A stretch of 64,000 nt of DNA. Origin: Lojkania enalia (Eukaryota; Ascomycota; Dothideomycetes; Pleosporales). The stretch lies in the NCBI GenBank assembly GCA_010094045.1, contig ML986702.1, positions 1-64,000 of the forward strand, given 5' to 3'. Under the pieces are notes generated by a model, which ran no database searches, was not told the DNA's origin, and saw only the letters and a list, made by a program, of their open reading frames with translations. A program made the translations under genes and the position numbers. Every line of letters starts with the position of its first letter. Position 1 is the first letter of the stretch. This document shows positions 1 to 12,717 of the stretch, piece after piece.

Positions 1-1920
1 AGTATAATATATTACCCTAGTTAATTAAGTTTATATATATAGGGAAGTAGTATAAATAAAATTTATATAGTATTAGAGAAGTATATTAGATTTTCTTCTA
101 CTAACTACTAGTAGTAAGGGCTAAGCTAATCCTTATTTATTAAAGTATTATTATCTAAGAAACTATTAAAGTCGATTATATCTTTATCTAAAAAGCCCTT
201 AAAAGTACTATCTAACTTCTTACTTAATATCTTATACTTATCCTTATATTATATAAGCTTAGCCTTAATTTTAGAGTTATTATTAACCTCCTCTTCGCAC
301 TCATCACTTTTAATACCCTTAATATAGGGTAAGTTCGAATCGAGAAGAAGATTATTATCAAATTAATTATATACTAATAGAGGCTCTTAATATCTAGAGT
401 AGTAATTAGTATATATCTATAATAAATAGATATAATAAAAAATATAATAAACTTACTTCTACTTTAGCTCTAAGACTATAGCTAACTCTTTCTTAGATAG
501 TCCCTTAATAAACTCTTACTATTTATTTTAAGCATTCTTACTTTTAAAGCTATTATTTTATAGTTTAAGAAGGCTATCTTAGTATATCTTATATATAACC
601 TTCTACACAGCCCCTCTAGAGCTATATACCTATAATAGACCACGAGCTGATTCTTATATAGTAGATGTATCTTTCTCTTAACTAGTAGCCTTTAATAGAA
701 CTGCTTAGTAACGTCTAAGGCTAATTTCTTAGTTAATATACTCCTATTTTAAGTAGATAGCCTTTAGCCTTACCTTTAACTAATTACCTATTTACTTCTA
801 AGTATATATATATATAATAAATAACTGTAATAATTTACTAGACTTATAATTATTAAAGCGCTTCTCTACTATAGCTTTAATAGCTTTATCTAACATCTTT
901 TTTTTTTTTCTTCCCCTAGTACTATATATTCAGCACTTTTCTATAGCTGCCTCTTCTTAGTACTCTTAGTAGAGCGATCAGCAGTATAGGTACTCTTAAT
1001 AGCCTTTTCCTTAGTAGTAAGTAATATAGCCTTATCTCTCTGTTAGATAGCGCGCTTAGTATTACTAAGTATACCCTTAAAGGGTACTATAAAGTTGGTT
1101 GGACGGTCTTTTTAAGAACTAGTTTAACCGTATAGCGAAAGGACGTATTCGATTTTATAATCTTCTAACTACCAGCCCTATATTTATTAGTAAACTGTAA
1201 TAAAAGACTAGTATAATTACTTACCTATATTAACTTCGCCTACTTATCTTAGTCGAAGCTAACTGGTAGCTCTAGTAGCTTTAGTAGTAGTAAGCTATCT
1301 AGACCATCGAGAAAATTATCGTCGATAGGCTCTATTTTAATAGTTAATATCTTATAGGAACTATAATAAAAGTATATAATAAATCGAAGATTTAGGGTTA
1401 TACTAATAAGAGTATAGTAGGAAGAAGAGTTGTAGTAGAGTATTAGGCTCGACGCGATAAGCGTATATGCTACCTACTAGTATAGATTAAATAGAAATAA
1501 TAATAAAATATATATATATCTAAATAAATATAAAATATTGGTCGGTTTAGTATAAAAAACTATTACTAAAAAGCGTACTGCTAGTTCTATAAGATAGTAA
1601 GTTATTATAGTTTTTTATTATAGTATTCTTATAATATACGCCTAAACACTTTATTAGCTTTACTTTATAATCCTAATTTAGTACTAGCTCTTAGTATATA
1701 CGTATTTTAGTATCTATATTTATATTTTAGGTATCTATTAACAAACTTCAACTTAGCTTTATACTACTAACCTTAATTATCGACGTTAACTACTCTACTC
1801 TACTACTATTAACACGTAATGTCTCGTACTTAAGGAATAGTACGATCTAAAATCGTTCTAATAGGTAATAAGTCTCTCTAAAAGTAGCTTGCTGCTAAAT
1901 TAGCTTATAAGATACTTATA

Positions 1921-1959
1921 CTAGTAAAGCCTGCGCTAGTAAAGCCTGCGCTAGTAAAG
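1921..1959. repeat. 15-bp tandem repeat, about 2.6 copies
   Basis: The unit CTAGTAAAGCCTGCG occurs twice in perfect tandem followed by a partial third copy. It is unusually GC-rich for its surroundings, so it either escaped RIP or arose after it. No function is suggested. Confidence 0.8.
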
Positions 1960-2460
1960 TATTACTATTAATCTAGAAGTAAGTTATTATAGGTTTTTAT
2001 TATAGTTATATACTAATAAGATATAGCTATTATACTTTAATAGATTAAATAATATTAGAAGAGTACTAAACTCCTCTTTTAAAAGCTCCCTTTTTCGCGG
2101 TTAATCCGTAAAATTACTACCGTAGTTCGGGAGAATACCTATAGTAGTAAGATACGTTGGTAATAGAGTATAATTAAAGCTCTCTAAGAGTCTACTAAAG
2201 CTTTTCTTATTAAGTTCTTTAAAGGTATATTATTTTTTATATAATTTATACTATATAATACTAACTATATTAGACTATAATATAAACGTAATTTACGTAA
2301 AACAGGTTACTATCTAAAATAAAAATATATATTTAGTAAAACGATACTATAAGAAGTTTAGTTTTCTATTAGATTAGAATTATAATCCCTAGGTAGTTTT
2401 AGGCTTAGAAAAGGCTACTTTAAATAAAACTAGTTCTCTACTATAATAATTTATAGTAAT

Positions 2461-2578
2461 AAATATTTAATATATAATATATAATAAATATATAATATAT
2501 AATATATAATAAATATATAATATATAATATATAATAAATATATAATATATAATAAATATATAATATATAATATATAAT
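2461..2578. repeat. AT-only tandem repeat (TATAATATATAATAAA-like units)
   Basis: About 115 bp made only of A and T, in repeated blocks of ATAATAAATATATAATAT with small variations. It is a simple low-complexity satellite between unidentified decayed sequence and the minisatellite that follows. Confidence 0.85.
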
Positions 2579-2614
2579 TATTTCCTATAATTATAGAGGA
2601 ACCTTATAAGGTAC

Positions 2615-2770
2615 CTCTATTTTAACCTTATACCCTAGCGCTAAGAACCCTACCCTAACTTTAACCTTAATACTAAGAACTTCTACCTAACTTATACTCT
2701 AGCGTTAAAAACTCTACCTTAACTCTAACTCCAGCGCTAAGAACCCTAAATCTAACCTTAACCTAGATAA
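2615..2770. repeat. Imperfect ~32-bp minisatellite with CCCTAA/TTAACC-like content
   Basis: Four degenerate copies of a unit of about 32 bp can be aligned, each containing a CTAGCGCTAAGAACCCTA-like core followed by CCTAACTCTAAC-like sequence. The content recalls CCCTAA telomeric repeats, but the unit is longer and the copies are not a clean hexamer array. It may be a decayed subtelomeric or LTR-internal minisatellite. Confidence 0.6.
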
Positions 2771-2829
2771 GGTATTATATACCCTATTTACTAGCCTAAT
2801 CTAGAGAAGGATTAACTAACTCTTTAGAC

Positions 2830-3580
2830 CGTTCGATTTTAAGAATAAGATTTATATAGCTTCTATATAAACTAGAAACTAGCGTACTAAAGATACTCCT
2901 AATAATTAGGTAGAGGTAGTTACCCTAGAAGACTCTATATTAGGGGAGGAATCTATAGATAAAGAGAAGCCGCTAATAGAATAGTCTAGAGACTCTATTC
3001 ACGTAGTAAAATAGATTATTAGTAAATTAAAAGACTGCGTCGAATTCGCGTAAGTAATAATAGCTTATATATAGTAGTAGTAGTAAGATATTTATAATTA
3101 TATAAGGGATCCTATACTATAATACTAATTAGAGGATAAAATTTAGCTTAATATATATAATATTAAGATGGATTCTATAAGGAAAAAAAAGTTTTATAAG
3201 CTCTATTAATAATATATAGTTATTAAGACTATTAGATAAAATATATACTAACTAGATACTCTATTAAAAATTTATAATATCTTCTATATAATACTACTTC
3301 GCCCTATCGTTTAAGACCCGTTACTAAGTTAAATATAGGACTACTATTAACCAGCGCTAATCAGCGTTAGAAACGAAGATAAATAGAAGCTTAAGAAAAT
3401 CTAAGACGTACGAGTGATTAGTAAGAGAGGAGGCGGCCTAAAATAGCAGTTCCTTTATAAGTAGACTAGTTATACTACACCCTTATAAAACGACTAGAGC
3501 GACTATAAAGATATAATCACTCTAGAAGAATTCGAATAGGATATAGAGCGGAACTTTATTAAAGAACTACTTGTCTATAC
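2830..3580 (+). mobile_element. Ty3/Gypsy retrotransposon relic: integrase C-terminus and chromodomain-like end
   Basis: Reading through the stop codons on the + strand gives a segment matching the end of a fungal Ty3/Gypsy polyprotein. Near 3,030 there is an LKDCVEFA-like stretch, near 3,105 an RDP motif followed by DKI.LN (intact elements have RDPAP...GDKVWL), then a KLY..YIVIK stretch and LD.L..I.N.F.I.LLRP, and from about 3,395 a chromodomain-like VRVIS..RGG..QFL segment. The upstream reverse transcriptase and gag are not recognisable here. Heavy stop-codon load shows it is dead. Confidence 0.7.
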
Positions 3581-3591
3581 AACTCAGTACT

Positions 3592-3618
3592 AGAGGAAGA
3601 GAAGGAGGGGGAGGGGAA
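3592..3618 (+). other. Polypurine tract of the Gypsy relic
   Basis: A 27-nt run of purines (AGAGGAAGAGAAGG... to GAGGGGAA) stands directly after the degraded integrase/chromodomain end, in an otherwise pyrimidine-mixed, AT-rich context. LTR retrotransposons carry such a tract immediately upstream of the 3' LTR, so sequence from about 3,619 onward may be a decayed LTR. I could not define the LTR end. Confidence 0.55.
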
Positions 3619-4479
3619 TATTATAAAGGTTCTAGCCTATAGCTTAGTCCTATTCCTATAATACTATAATAGTAGTTACTCTTATACAACCCTATACCTA
3701 CCTAGACTAAAGCAAGTAAATAATATATATCTCACTATTATATACCTTCTCTTCTCTTTCTCTAGCTTTAATAATAATAGATTCTTATTATATCTAATCC
3801 TATTATATTCTTAGACCTTTTTATTAAGTATAGCTTAATAGATAAAACTTTAAATAGTACTATTTAGGCTTTAAACTATATAAGAGTTATAAATTAGTTA
3901 CTTTAAGATTTTCTTTTATATTAGGCTTAAGTAGTTTATAGTCTTTAATAATTATTTAAATAGCTTATTAGTAGATAATAGTATTAGTAAATTATAAGTA
4001 TTAAGTTAAGTATTAGTTAATAGTAAAGACTAGCTATTTATTCTTATAGTTTAGATTTATATAATACTTATATATTTATAGCTATCTTAGAATTAACTAG
4101 TATTTTTCTAGTATAGTTATATAGAGATATACTATCTCTAAATAGTTTAAGTATTAGAAGATTAAGATAACTAAATAGAAGATAGTCCCTCTATAAAAAA
4201 CTTCTCTATTAAAACTAGTTAGATATAGATTATATAAGAGTTATATCTTTTAGAATTTTAGGGTATATATAAGATCTCTATAAATATAGCTATAACTAGT
4301 AGCCCTAGTATTAATAAGAATATTAATATCTTACTAGACTAGGTTTTAATAAATTAAGAAAGGAGCTAGAATCTAGTAGTTCTATAAATATATAGAGATT
4401 TAGTATAGATATAATTTTAAAAAGTAACTTACTTCCGGAATAGATCTTTTAGTAATATTCTAGTTAGTAAGACTAGCTA

Positions 4480-6346
4480 ACGTAGATTATAGGCTAACAG
4501 GACATATATATAAGCAGGATAGTTTTACTATACGTATTACCGTCTATTATTTTAAAGTATCTATTAACGATACTAACTACTAGTTAGAAAGAACTTAAAA
4601 ATAGAACTTCTTTAGCTCTTAAAGCTTTGAATTTAAAGCAATTTCAAAGTTTTTATAAGACAGCAGTTATATATAATATCTCTAAGTCTCGTCTATATTA
4701 ATACGTATATAATATCTGTTTACGATATATTATATAATTAACAACTTTAAAACTTACTTATATAGAAGAAACTGTTCTTATTTAATATATTCTTAACCTT
4801 AAGGCGTAAGGCTTCTTAGCCCGGCTATCTATCGTACGCGAAACGGCTGATCTTCTACTTATAAGCTATAGGATTAATCTAACTCCTACTATCGGCGTTA
4901 ATTAGCCTTTAACCTTTATTAAACGCTACCTAAAGCTTCGTACAGTATATATATATAAATATAACTATTAGTAAAAGTAATATAAAGATTAAAGCTTTAT
5001 CTAAAGCTAGTTTAACCTTATATAAAATACGATTATAAAGTACGGTATCCTTAAAGATAATATCTATAACTTTAATAAGATAGGCTTCTAAATAAACGTA
5101 ATTTTAATAGTAAAAGTTGTTATAGAAACTAAAAAAAGATAGTAAGGTTGTATAAAGGTTATATAGCTAGGTAATCGCGAGTAGATAATAGTTATTAATA
5201 ATATTAGCGCGACTGGCTGGGCCTTATTAACGCTTATAATATTTAAAGTAAAGTAGTATTAAGAGTTTTAGTATAAAATTGCTGTAGACGTTAGTATACT
5301 GTAAATCTAGACTATTTATATAAGCGAAAAGAGCTGGATAGATAATAAAATTAGCTTTAAATAGATTTAATACTTTAATAGTATAACTACAGCTTATAAG
5401 AAGGGTTAATATTACCTCTTAATTATAAACGGCTATAATAGCTATTATATAGTACAGTTTAAAGACTTTTACAAATAGAATAGGATTATTATATTCTATA
5501 TACCAGTATACTCGTCTTATCTACTACAGCTACTTAATATAGTCTATTTTAGCCTATTAAAGCGCGTATATAGTATATAAGTCGAAAGCTAGATATAGCT
5601 TAGTATTAATTATATTATAAAGAACAACTTTTTATTACTATATCACACAGCGTATATATAAATAATAACTAAAAAGAATGTTAAAGCTAGCTTTATAATA
5701 GCTAGCCTTATACTATATAATCTAGAGCGTGTGCTTATAAAGCTACCTTAGTATATACTAATACTACCAGCTGTTGTATAAAGCCTTCTAACCTTAGTTT
5801 TAAAGACTCTATATATAACCGTCGACCTTAAGTAACAAGTTAAGATAATTAAAATAAGGTACTGTTATTATATAATAGTTAGCTTATTAGATAGCGCGTT
5901 TAAAAGATTGATTAAGGGCTGTAAGATAGTAATATAGAATACTATAATTTTAAAAGCTAAGAATACTGCACTTTAAGCGGCGAATGTAAAAAAAATATAA
6001 CAGTAAATAAGAAAATATAAGGTTATTATAAAGAATAGTATTCTAACAATTAGTAAAGGGCTTTAAATACTTGAAAACTTATAGTTATAGTAATAGGCTT
6101 AGGTTGAAGCTTAAGTTAATTATATAGAGCTAGAAGCTCCTATATAAAAAAAACGAGCTGCACCTAAATATAGCTTATACAAGTTACTTAAACATAATAT
6201 AAGGACTTATCTAAGGCGTAAAAATTAAGATTGTTTACTTCTTTTCTATAAATATTATTGTTGTAGATAGATATTATAATTTAAAGACGTATAATAGTAA
6301 AAACTATCCCACTCGCATGTATATCCCGTTGGCCTATAATCTACGT
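4480..6346 (+). mobile_element. Full-length pogo/Fot1-type DNA transposon, RIP-inactivated
   Basis: The ends are inverted repeats that begin ACGTAGATTATAGGC and are flanked by TA on both sides (4,478-4,479 and 6,347-6,348), the target duplication of Tc1/mariner elements. The length, 1,867 bp, fits the Fot1/Pot2 group. Reading through stops on the + strand shows the order typical of pogo transposases: a GFLARLSIVRETADLLL-like CENP-B segment near 4,805, IYNFNKIGF near 5,065, LGNRE near 5,165, a SWIDN motif near 5,330, LLIINGYNSYY (from LLILDGHxSH) near 5,415 and a LLQLLN motif near 5,525. The many TAG/TAA codons show it is not coding. Confidence 0.88.
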
Positions 6347-7809
6347 TACATTTAAGAGTAAGAGTAATAGTCTTATCTATAAGATAATAAGTATATTAAA
6401 AATTAGTTAGAGGATTAGTTAGAGGATTAAAAGTAGGATTTATAGGGTATAGTAGGACTCTAAGACCCTTAACAGATTAATAGTAGAGGGGTACTATATT
6501 CTAGCGAAATATATCTCTTACTACTATACTTATAACAGCATCTTTTATAATAGTATCTTTCTTATTTATTAGAGCTTATAGGCGTATAGCTAGAAGTATT
6601 AAGTTTTATAGTATTCAGGTCCTTCTAATAAATAGTATAATACTTTAGTTATTTATAATAGTTATTAGATAGATAATATAGGTTAGTATTATATAGGGAA
6701 ATTAGGTTAGTATAGTTATTTAGGGTGCTAGGTATTATAATACTAATTATAGTATAGCGGAGTTTATTAGAGAGAGAATATTAGAGATATATAATTTATC
6801 TAGTTTTATTTAGTTTAGTATCTATAATTAGGCGTTAGAATTTAGTAAAGTAAGTAGAGAACCTATTTTAGCCTTACTTTAAGATCTCTAGTTTACTCTA
6901 TACTATAATCTTCTTATTTTAGTTGCTATAGGTAAATTCTAAAAAGGCGACTAAGCTATTTATAGAGTTAATATCCTTATCTATTAATAGGTTAACTAAT
7001 ATTACTAGATCTTATTCTAGATAGAAATAGATATATAGAAGGTAGGTATATTTAGTTAGATATTAGTTAGCGTTTTCTTCTAGTTTATAGCGGAGCTTTT
7101 TAATAAAGTATAAAAGCTCTAAGTATTTACTAGAAAATATTAGAAGGTTAAATAAGTAGTTAAAATAGAAATATAGGTTATATATAGTTTTAGGTAGATT
7201 AGAAGTTAATATAAACATCTATTTAGAAACTAGGGTTATAGACTAAGTCAGATTAAGAGCGGGTAATAGTTCTATTACTATTAATATACTAGTAGCTAGT
7301 AGAAGAGTAGCTGTTTAACAGCTACTAAATTCCCTTTATATTACTTTAAGGTCTAACTTATAGTAGTTCTTTTAAATTACTAAAGCCTCTACTAGTATCT
7401 TATTCTTCTACTATAAAGAGTCTAGCTTACTCTAAATCTCTTTAAGTATACTAATAAATGTATTCTCGTCTATAGTATATAATAGTAGATAATATAATAT
7501 AATATTATAGATACTTATATATAGTTAGTTAACTCTTTTACTATATATTATATATAAATATTAAAATATTATATAAAGAATAGAAATATCTATATTATAC
7601 AGGTTTTTATAGAAGCTAGGTCTATACTACTATACAGGCTAGCTAGGTTGGTAAAACCTTCCTCTATTATAATTAAGATAAGTCGGTTATATTCTAGCTA
7701 GTAGCTAATAGCTATTACTAGCAGCTAGTTTAAGTATTATAGTAAGGGTAGTATAGGTATAGAGGTATTATAGTATTACTATAACAACTATAAATCTTCT
7801 TAAAGGGCT

Positions 7810-10800
7810 AAGAGCTTATAGATATTTTAGTAGCTATATATAAAGATCCCTTACTATATAATACTATACTATTATACTAAATATACTTTCTTTTATATAT
7901 TTTATACTTAGTTACTTCTTCTAATTATCTTTTAAGTTTAGAGTTATAAGTTTAAAAAAGTATATTCTAATATAGTATTAATTTAGCACCTTTTATAAGT
8001 TGTAAGAATTCTTCTTATACCTCTTTTAGTAATTATATAAAGAACTTTTATATAAGTATTAATTATAACCCAAATTTATATATATTACTTAGAGTTTTAA
8101 ACTACTAGAAGTTTTCTTATAAAAGTAATTCTAGTAAGATACGTAATTATATATTAAAGTAATCTAATATAACCTATATATTTAGAGGAATAATTTTTAT
8201 TACTTTAAAAGCCTTTTTCTAGTTCTTATATATAAATATATTAAAAAACACGTCCTTAAAGGCTAGAAGAAAGCCTTCTTTATTAATATAGTAGACACGT
8301 TGGTGCGTTAAGTCTTATATACGCTATAAGTATTTCAGCTTTAATAGTAAAAAGCAAACTATATTAAGAGGCTAAAGTATATATAATAAATAAGAAGGTA
8401 TATAAAGCGTTAGAATTTTTTATATAAGATAGTAATCTTTAAATTCTTAGTTAAAGTAGCTTTTATAGCTATCTAAAATAAGTAGCTTATATAATTCTAT
8501 CTAACGTATCTTTATATACTTATTAAAGTACTTTAGCTACTTAAAACTAAACGTATTATTTTTATCTAGCCGTTCTTAGAAACTGAAATTTTTCAATTAT
8601 ATAGTATACCTACTTTTTTATATTATATAAAAATATAGACGCGTTCTTTATAGATAATAAATAGTAGAGTCGTATATATAATAGTATAGATACTTTAGAT
8701 AACTATAACCTACTAATAATTATCTAGCTATATAAGAGTAGGCTTTATATAATATTCTAAACCTATAATAACCTTTATAATACTAATAATATCTATCTAA
8801 AAGTCTATCTTATTAAAGTTGTAAATATTATTATTATATATAATGTATTCTACTATTAAAGTAGCTAAACTATTAAAGCGGCTACTTTTTCTTAGTATTA
8901 TAAACACTACGTACGAACTATAATAAATCTACAATATAACCTTCTATTAATTTAATAAGAAGGTAGAATTAAGCTTGCCTTATAGGCGTATAAATTAGGC
9001 TAGTTTAAAAGTATATAACGCGCTGCTATAGCTTTTAACATATAATATTAACAACTCTCTACTCGACTTTACGGAATCGCGTTTCGCTCTTATACACAAC
9101 TAAATTGCTAGAAGCTTATAGTAACCGAAGAATAAACAATCGTATAATATATTCTTAACCTTAATTTACGAGGATTTACGCCCCGGCTATATAAGGTAGT
9201 AGATATAGTAGATAAACTATTAGGCGTACGTAGTAGAATACTTATAGAAAAGAATTAGTTTAAACAATTTATAACGCGTATAAATAAGTTTAAAATAGCC
9301 TTTAATTAAGTAAAAGATTGCTAAAGAATAAAATAAGAGAATCTAGAGGTTATTAATATATAGTTTAAGCTTATATAGAATATAATTGTAAAATATAGTA
9401 TATATAATAATAATATCTATAACTTTAATAAGATAGGCTTTTAGATAGATATTATTAGTACTATAAAGGTTGTTACAGGTTTAGAATATTATATAAAGCT
9501 TACTTTTATATAGCTAGGCGATCGCGAGTAGATTATAATTATCTAGAGTATTTATACTACTACGTATACGATCCTACTATTTATTATCTATAAAAGACGC
9601 GTCTATATTTCTATATAGTATAAAGAAGCAGGTATACTATATAATTAGAAAATTTTAGTCTCTAAGAACGGCTGGATAAATAATATACTTAGTCTTAAGT
9701 AGCTAAAGTACTTTAATAAGTATATAAAGATATGTTAGATAGAATCGTACAGGCTACTTATTTTAGACAGCTATAAAAGCTACCTTAACTAGGAATTTAA
9801 GGATTACTACTTTATATAAAAGATTCTAACGTTTTATATACTTTTTTATTTATCGTATATATTTTAGCCTCTTAATATAGTTTACTTCTTACTATTAAAG
9901 CTGAAGTATTTATAGCATATATAAGACTTAGCGCGTTAACGCGTCTACTATATTAATAAAGAAAGCTTCCTTCCAGCTTTTAAGAACGCGTTTTTTAATA
10001 TATTTACGTATAAGAACTATTAAAAGGCCTTTAAAGTAATAGAAATTATTCCTCTAAACGCGCAGGTTATATTAAATTATCTTAATATATAACTATATAC
10101 CCTACTAGAACTACTTCTATAAGAAGACTTCTAATAGTCTAAAACTCTAAGTAATATATATAAATTTAGGTTACAATTAATACTTATATAAAAGTCTTTT
10201 ATATAATTACTAAAAGAGGTATAAGAAAGATTCTTACAGCTTATAAAAGGTGCTGAGTTAATACTATATTAGAATATACTTCTTTAAGCTCGCAACTCTA
10301 AGCTTAAAAAGTAATTAGAAGAAGTAACTAAGTGTAAAATATATAAAAGAAAGTATATTCAGTATAGTAGTATAGTATTATATAGCGAGGGATCTTTATA
10401 CGTAGCTGCTGAAGTATTTATAAGCTCTCAGCCCTTTAAGAAAACTCGTAGTACTAATACTTAAGAAAGGGCTCAACCAGCTTAACGCTACTATAGTAAC
10501 TGTAGTAAGACTGGATATAACGCTTGTACGTACTAAAAGGATAGTAGGGAAAATTCTGAATTAGATAAAAGTATATTGTATATAAGATCTCTTATTAGTA
10601 TTAAATAAATTAACTTTTTGTATATAGTGTTTGTTGTACTAAGAAAAAGTAGCCGCTTTAATGGTTTAGCCGCTTCGATAGTAGAATACGTTACTATATT
10701 TTACAATTATATTCTATATAAGCTTAAACTATATATTAATAACTTCTAGATTCTCTTATTTTATTCTTTTATAATTTTTTACTTAATTAAAGGCTATTTT

Positions 10801-11249
10801 AAATTTATTTATACGCGTTATAAATTATTTAAACTAATTCTTTTCTATAAATATTCTATTATATATATCTAATAGTTTATCTACTATATCTACTACCTTA
10901 TATAGCTAGGGTGTAAATCCTCGCGAATTAAAGTTAAGAATATATTATACGATTATTTATTCTTCGGTTATTATAAGCTTCTAGTAATTTAGTTATATAT
11001 AAGAGCGAAATACAATTCTATAAAGTTGAGTAGAGAGTTGTTAATATTATATATTAAAAGCTATAGTAGTATATTATACGCTCTTAAACTAGCCTAATTT
11101 ATATACCTATAAAATAAGCTTAATTCTACCTTCTTATTAAATTAATAGAAGGTTATATTATAGATTTATTATAGTTTATATATAGTATTTATTATACTAA
11201 GAAAAAGTAGCTGCTTTAATAGTTTAGCCGCTTTAATAGTAGAATATAT
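7810..11249 (-). mobile_element. Second pogo/Fot1-type element, inverted, split by an insertion
   Basis: Two pieces, about 7,810-8,842 and 10,692-11,249, are the reverse complement of the element at 8,843-10,691 and join exactly at a TA. The right terminus is an inverted-repeat end (GTAGAATATAT) followed by TA at 11,250-11,251. The left terminus could not be found: recognisable homology fades near 7,810, so the end is either divergent or deleted. It is RIP-mutated and carries no open frame. Confidence 0.78.
8843..10691 (+). mobile_element. Full-length pogo/Fot1-type element nested in another copy
   Basis: The element is 1,849 bp long. Its left end (ATGTATTCTACTATTAAAG) and right end (mirrored as CTTCGATAGTAGAATACGT) are inverted repeats, flanked by TA at 8,841-8,842 and 10,692-10,693. 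Reading through stops on the + strand gives LNLRGFTPRL near 9,160, IYNFNKIGF near 9,415, LGDRE near 9,520, NGWINN near 9,665 and a C-terminal zinc-knuckle-like NCSKTGYNACTY near 10,500. It belongs to a different subfamily from the 4,480 element because the terminal repeats differ. Confidence 0.88.
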
Positions 11250-11251
11250 TA

Positions 11252-11942
11252 TAGTTAATAACTATTATAATTAAGTTATTTAAATTTTAGTAGAATAATA
11301 GCGTATTTATACTAATAGCTTACTTATAAACTATATTATAATAAAGTCTATCTTATTAAAGTTAAAGGTATCCTTATCTTAAATTCTATACTTCCCCTTT
11401 ATATTCTATAGAAGCTAGAACTATACGCTTATAATTATTAGATTTTTATATAGAGCTTGCTACTAATTATAAGAATAGTTTAATTAGGTTCTAAGACGCT
11501 TAGTATACTATACAACGTTTCGAGGCTAGTAGATACTAATCTAACTAGTACTATATTTAGCTAATAGTCTATTTACTATAGCTTATATGCTGTTAATTAT
11601 AGGCGGAAATCCTCGTAAATCCTAATCAAGGATATAGCTAATAAGTACCTCCTCTTCAGTCTTTGTAAGCTTCTTTAAATTCGGCTTACAATCGCGTCGC
11701 GCAGCTATTCTAGTGTATCAAAGGCGGAGAGTACTTTAAGAGCAGCGAAAAGTTGTTGCAGCGCTATTCTTGGTTGAAAGTTAACCTTGATCGATAGCTG
11801 AGATTCCAAGGATAATTTGTTATTCTTTATAGGTTGATTACATGTTGCTGCGTTAAGCCATAATATGTTGATCTAGGTAGGCCGTTAAAAGTTTGGTGAG
11901 GTGACAGCTCGCTTGTACTGACAGCTCGCTTGTAAACTACGT
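11252..11942 (-). mobile_element. 5' part of a third pogo-type element, truncated
   Basis: The right end reads ...GCTTGTAAACTACGT followed by TA (11,943-11,944), that is an inverted-repeat start ACGTAGTTTACAAGCGAGCTG on the minus strand, close to the end of the 13,024-14,100 relic. Read on the minus strand it shows a GFPP motif near 11,605 and a TFNFNKIDF segment near 11,370, the first half of a pogo transposase. It stops where the element at 7,810-11,249 begins, so that element probably inserted into it. Confidence 0.72.
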
Positions 11943-12074
11943 TATTGCATTAATATGGGCCTCCAGAGCTTATAGCTGTTACGACCTGTCCATTTGAAAT
12001 GCAATCCCCGACCCCACCCAAAGTAGAGAATAACATCTAATGCAGCGGTAAACCTTGGATCGCCATCTTCTAAT

Positions 12075-12717
12075 TCACGACTCTTCAGGCTTAGCCAGAA
12101 ATACCGGCCCAATTGTCGGCGGAAGAGAGATTACCCTCACCGGCCACAGATTCAACGTACCTTCCCACTCCTGTACGGAAGAGATGGCCGAGCCATTCTT
12201 AAGCTGTATTGAGACACCCCAAAATACATCTTTCGTTTTATATGTGACCCGGACGTCGTAGAAGACTTTTTTCAAGGTAAGGTAATCATAGAATTGTTCG
12301 TGTCTCTATGATATGTGAGCTTTTATTGAAGGAATGTATTACGTGAGCCATGTTACATTGGTGAAGGGAATGAACTGAGAAAGAGGCGTAGCGACGAAAA
12401 TGGACCATGAATTTGGTGGAAAGGAGAGGAACGAATATCGAGACCAGGGCGGGAAATGAAAATTGTATGCCCACGTATCCCGGTCTGAATTCAATGATGT
12501 ATGCTCCTAAAACAACATCCCCCTGACGGGGCAGGATACGAGATCGATCGCTCATCGGGCACAATTCTATGGGTCGAGATTCAACTAAGCGCCCATTTAC
12601 CGAGCGCTCGTCAATTGAACGGGGAATTAAGGTATCACCCGTAGCCCCGACAGGATAATTATGCGGAATGCTCACAATTCGACCGATGAAAAGCGAAAGT
12701 AGTAAGATGATCTTCAT
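12075..12717 (-). CDS. Possible small secreted protein (tentative two-exon model)
   Basis: I do not recognise a family. The first exon (12,717 to about 12,475) starts with a typical secretory signal: basic residue, hydrophobic LLLSLF core and small residues before IPHNYPVG. A reading frame at 12,305-12,075 continues without stop and could be joined by an intron 12,474-12,306 with a GT donor (atypical GTGGGC), a GCTCAC branch point and a CATAG acceptor, giving about 158 residues. Without splicing, the first frame stops at 12,286 after 143 codons. It lies between transposon relics at the edge of the AT-rich block, a common place for lineage-specific secreted proteins in fungi. The splice and the gene itself are inference. 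Confidence 0.33.

Larger units (their letters stand above)
1..11620. repeat. AT-rich, RIP-like transposon graveyard
   Basis: The whole stretch is strongly AT-rich and dominated by TA dinucleotides, and no reading frame of useful length survives in it. Recognisable transposase and polyprotein segments are riddled with stop codons of the TAA/TAG type, which is the footprint expected from C-to-T (G-to-A) repeat-induced point mutation. Base composition returns to normal gradually from about 11,600. Such blocks in ascomycetes are usually heterochromatic. The parts I could identify are listed separately; most of 1-1,900, 3,650-4,470 and 6,350-7,800 remains unassigned. Confidence 0.9.

Noticed and set aside
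2461..2578. CRISPR-like array
   Set aside because: The repeats are AT-only, directly adjoining and without spacers; the host is a fungus.
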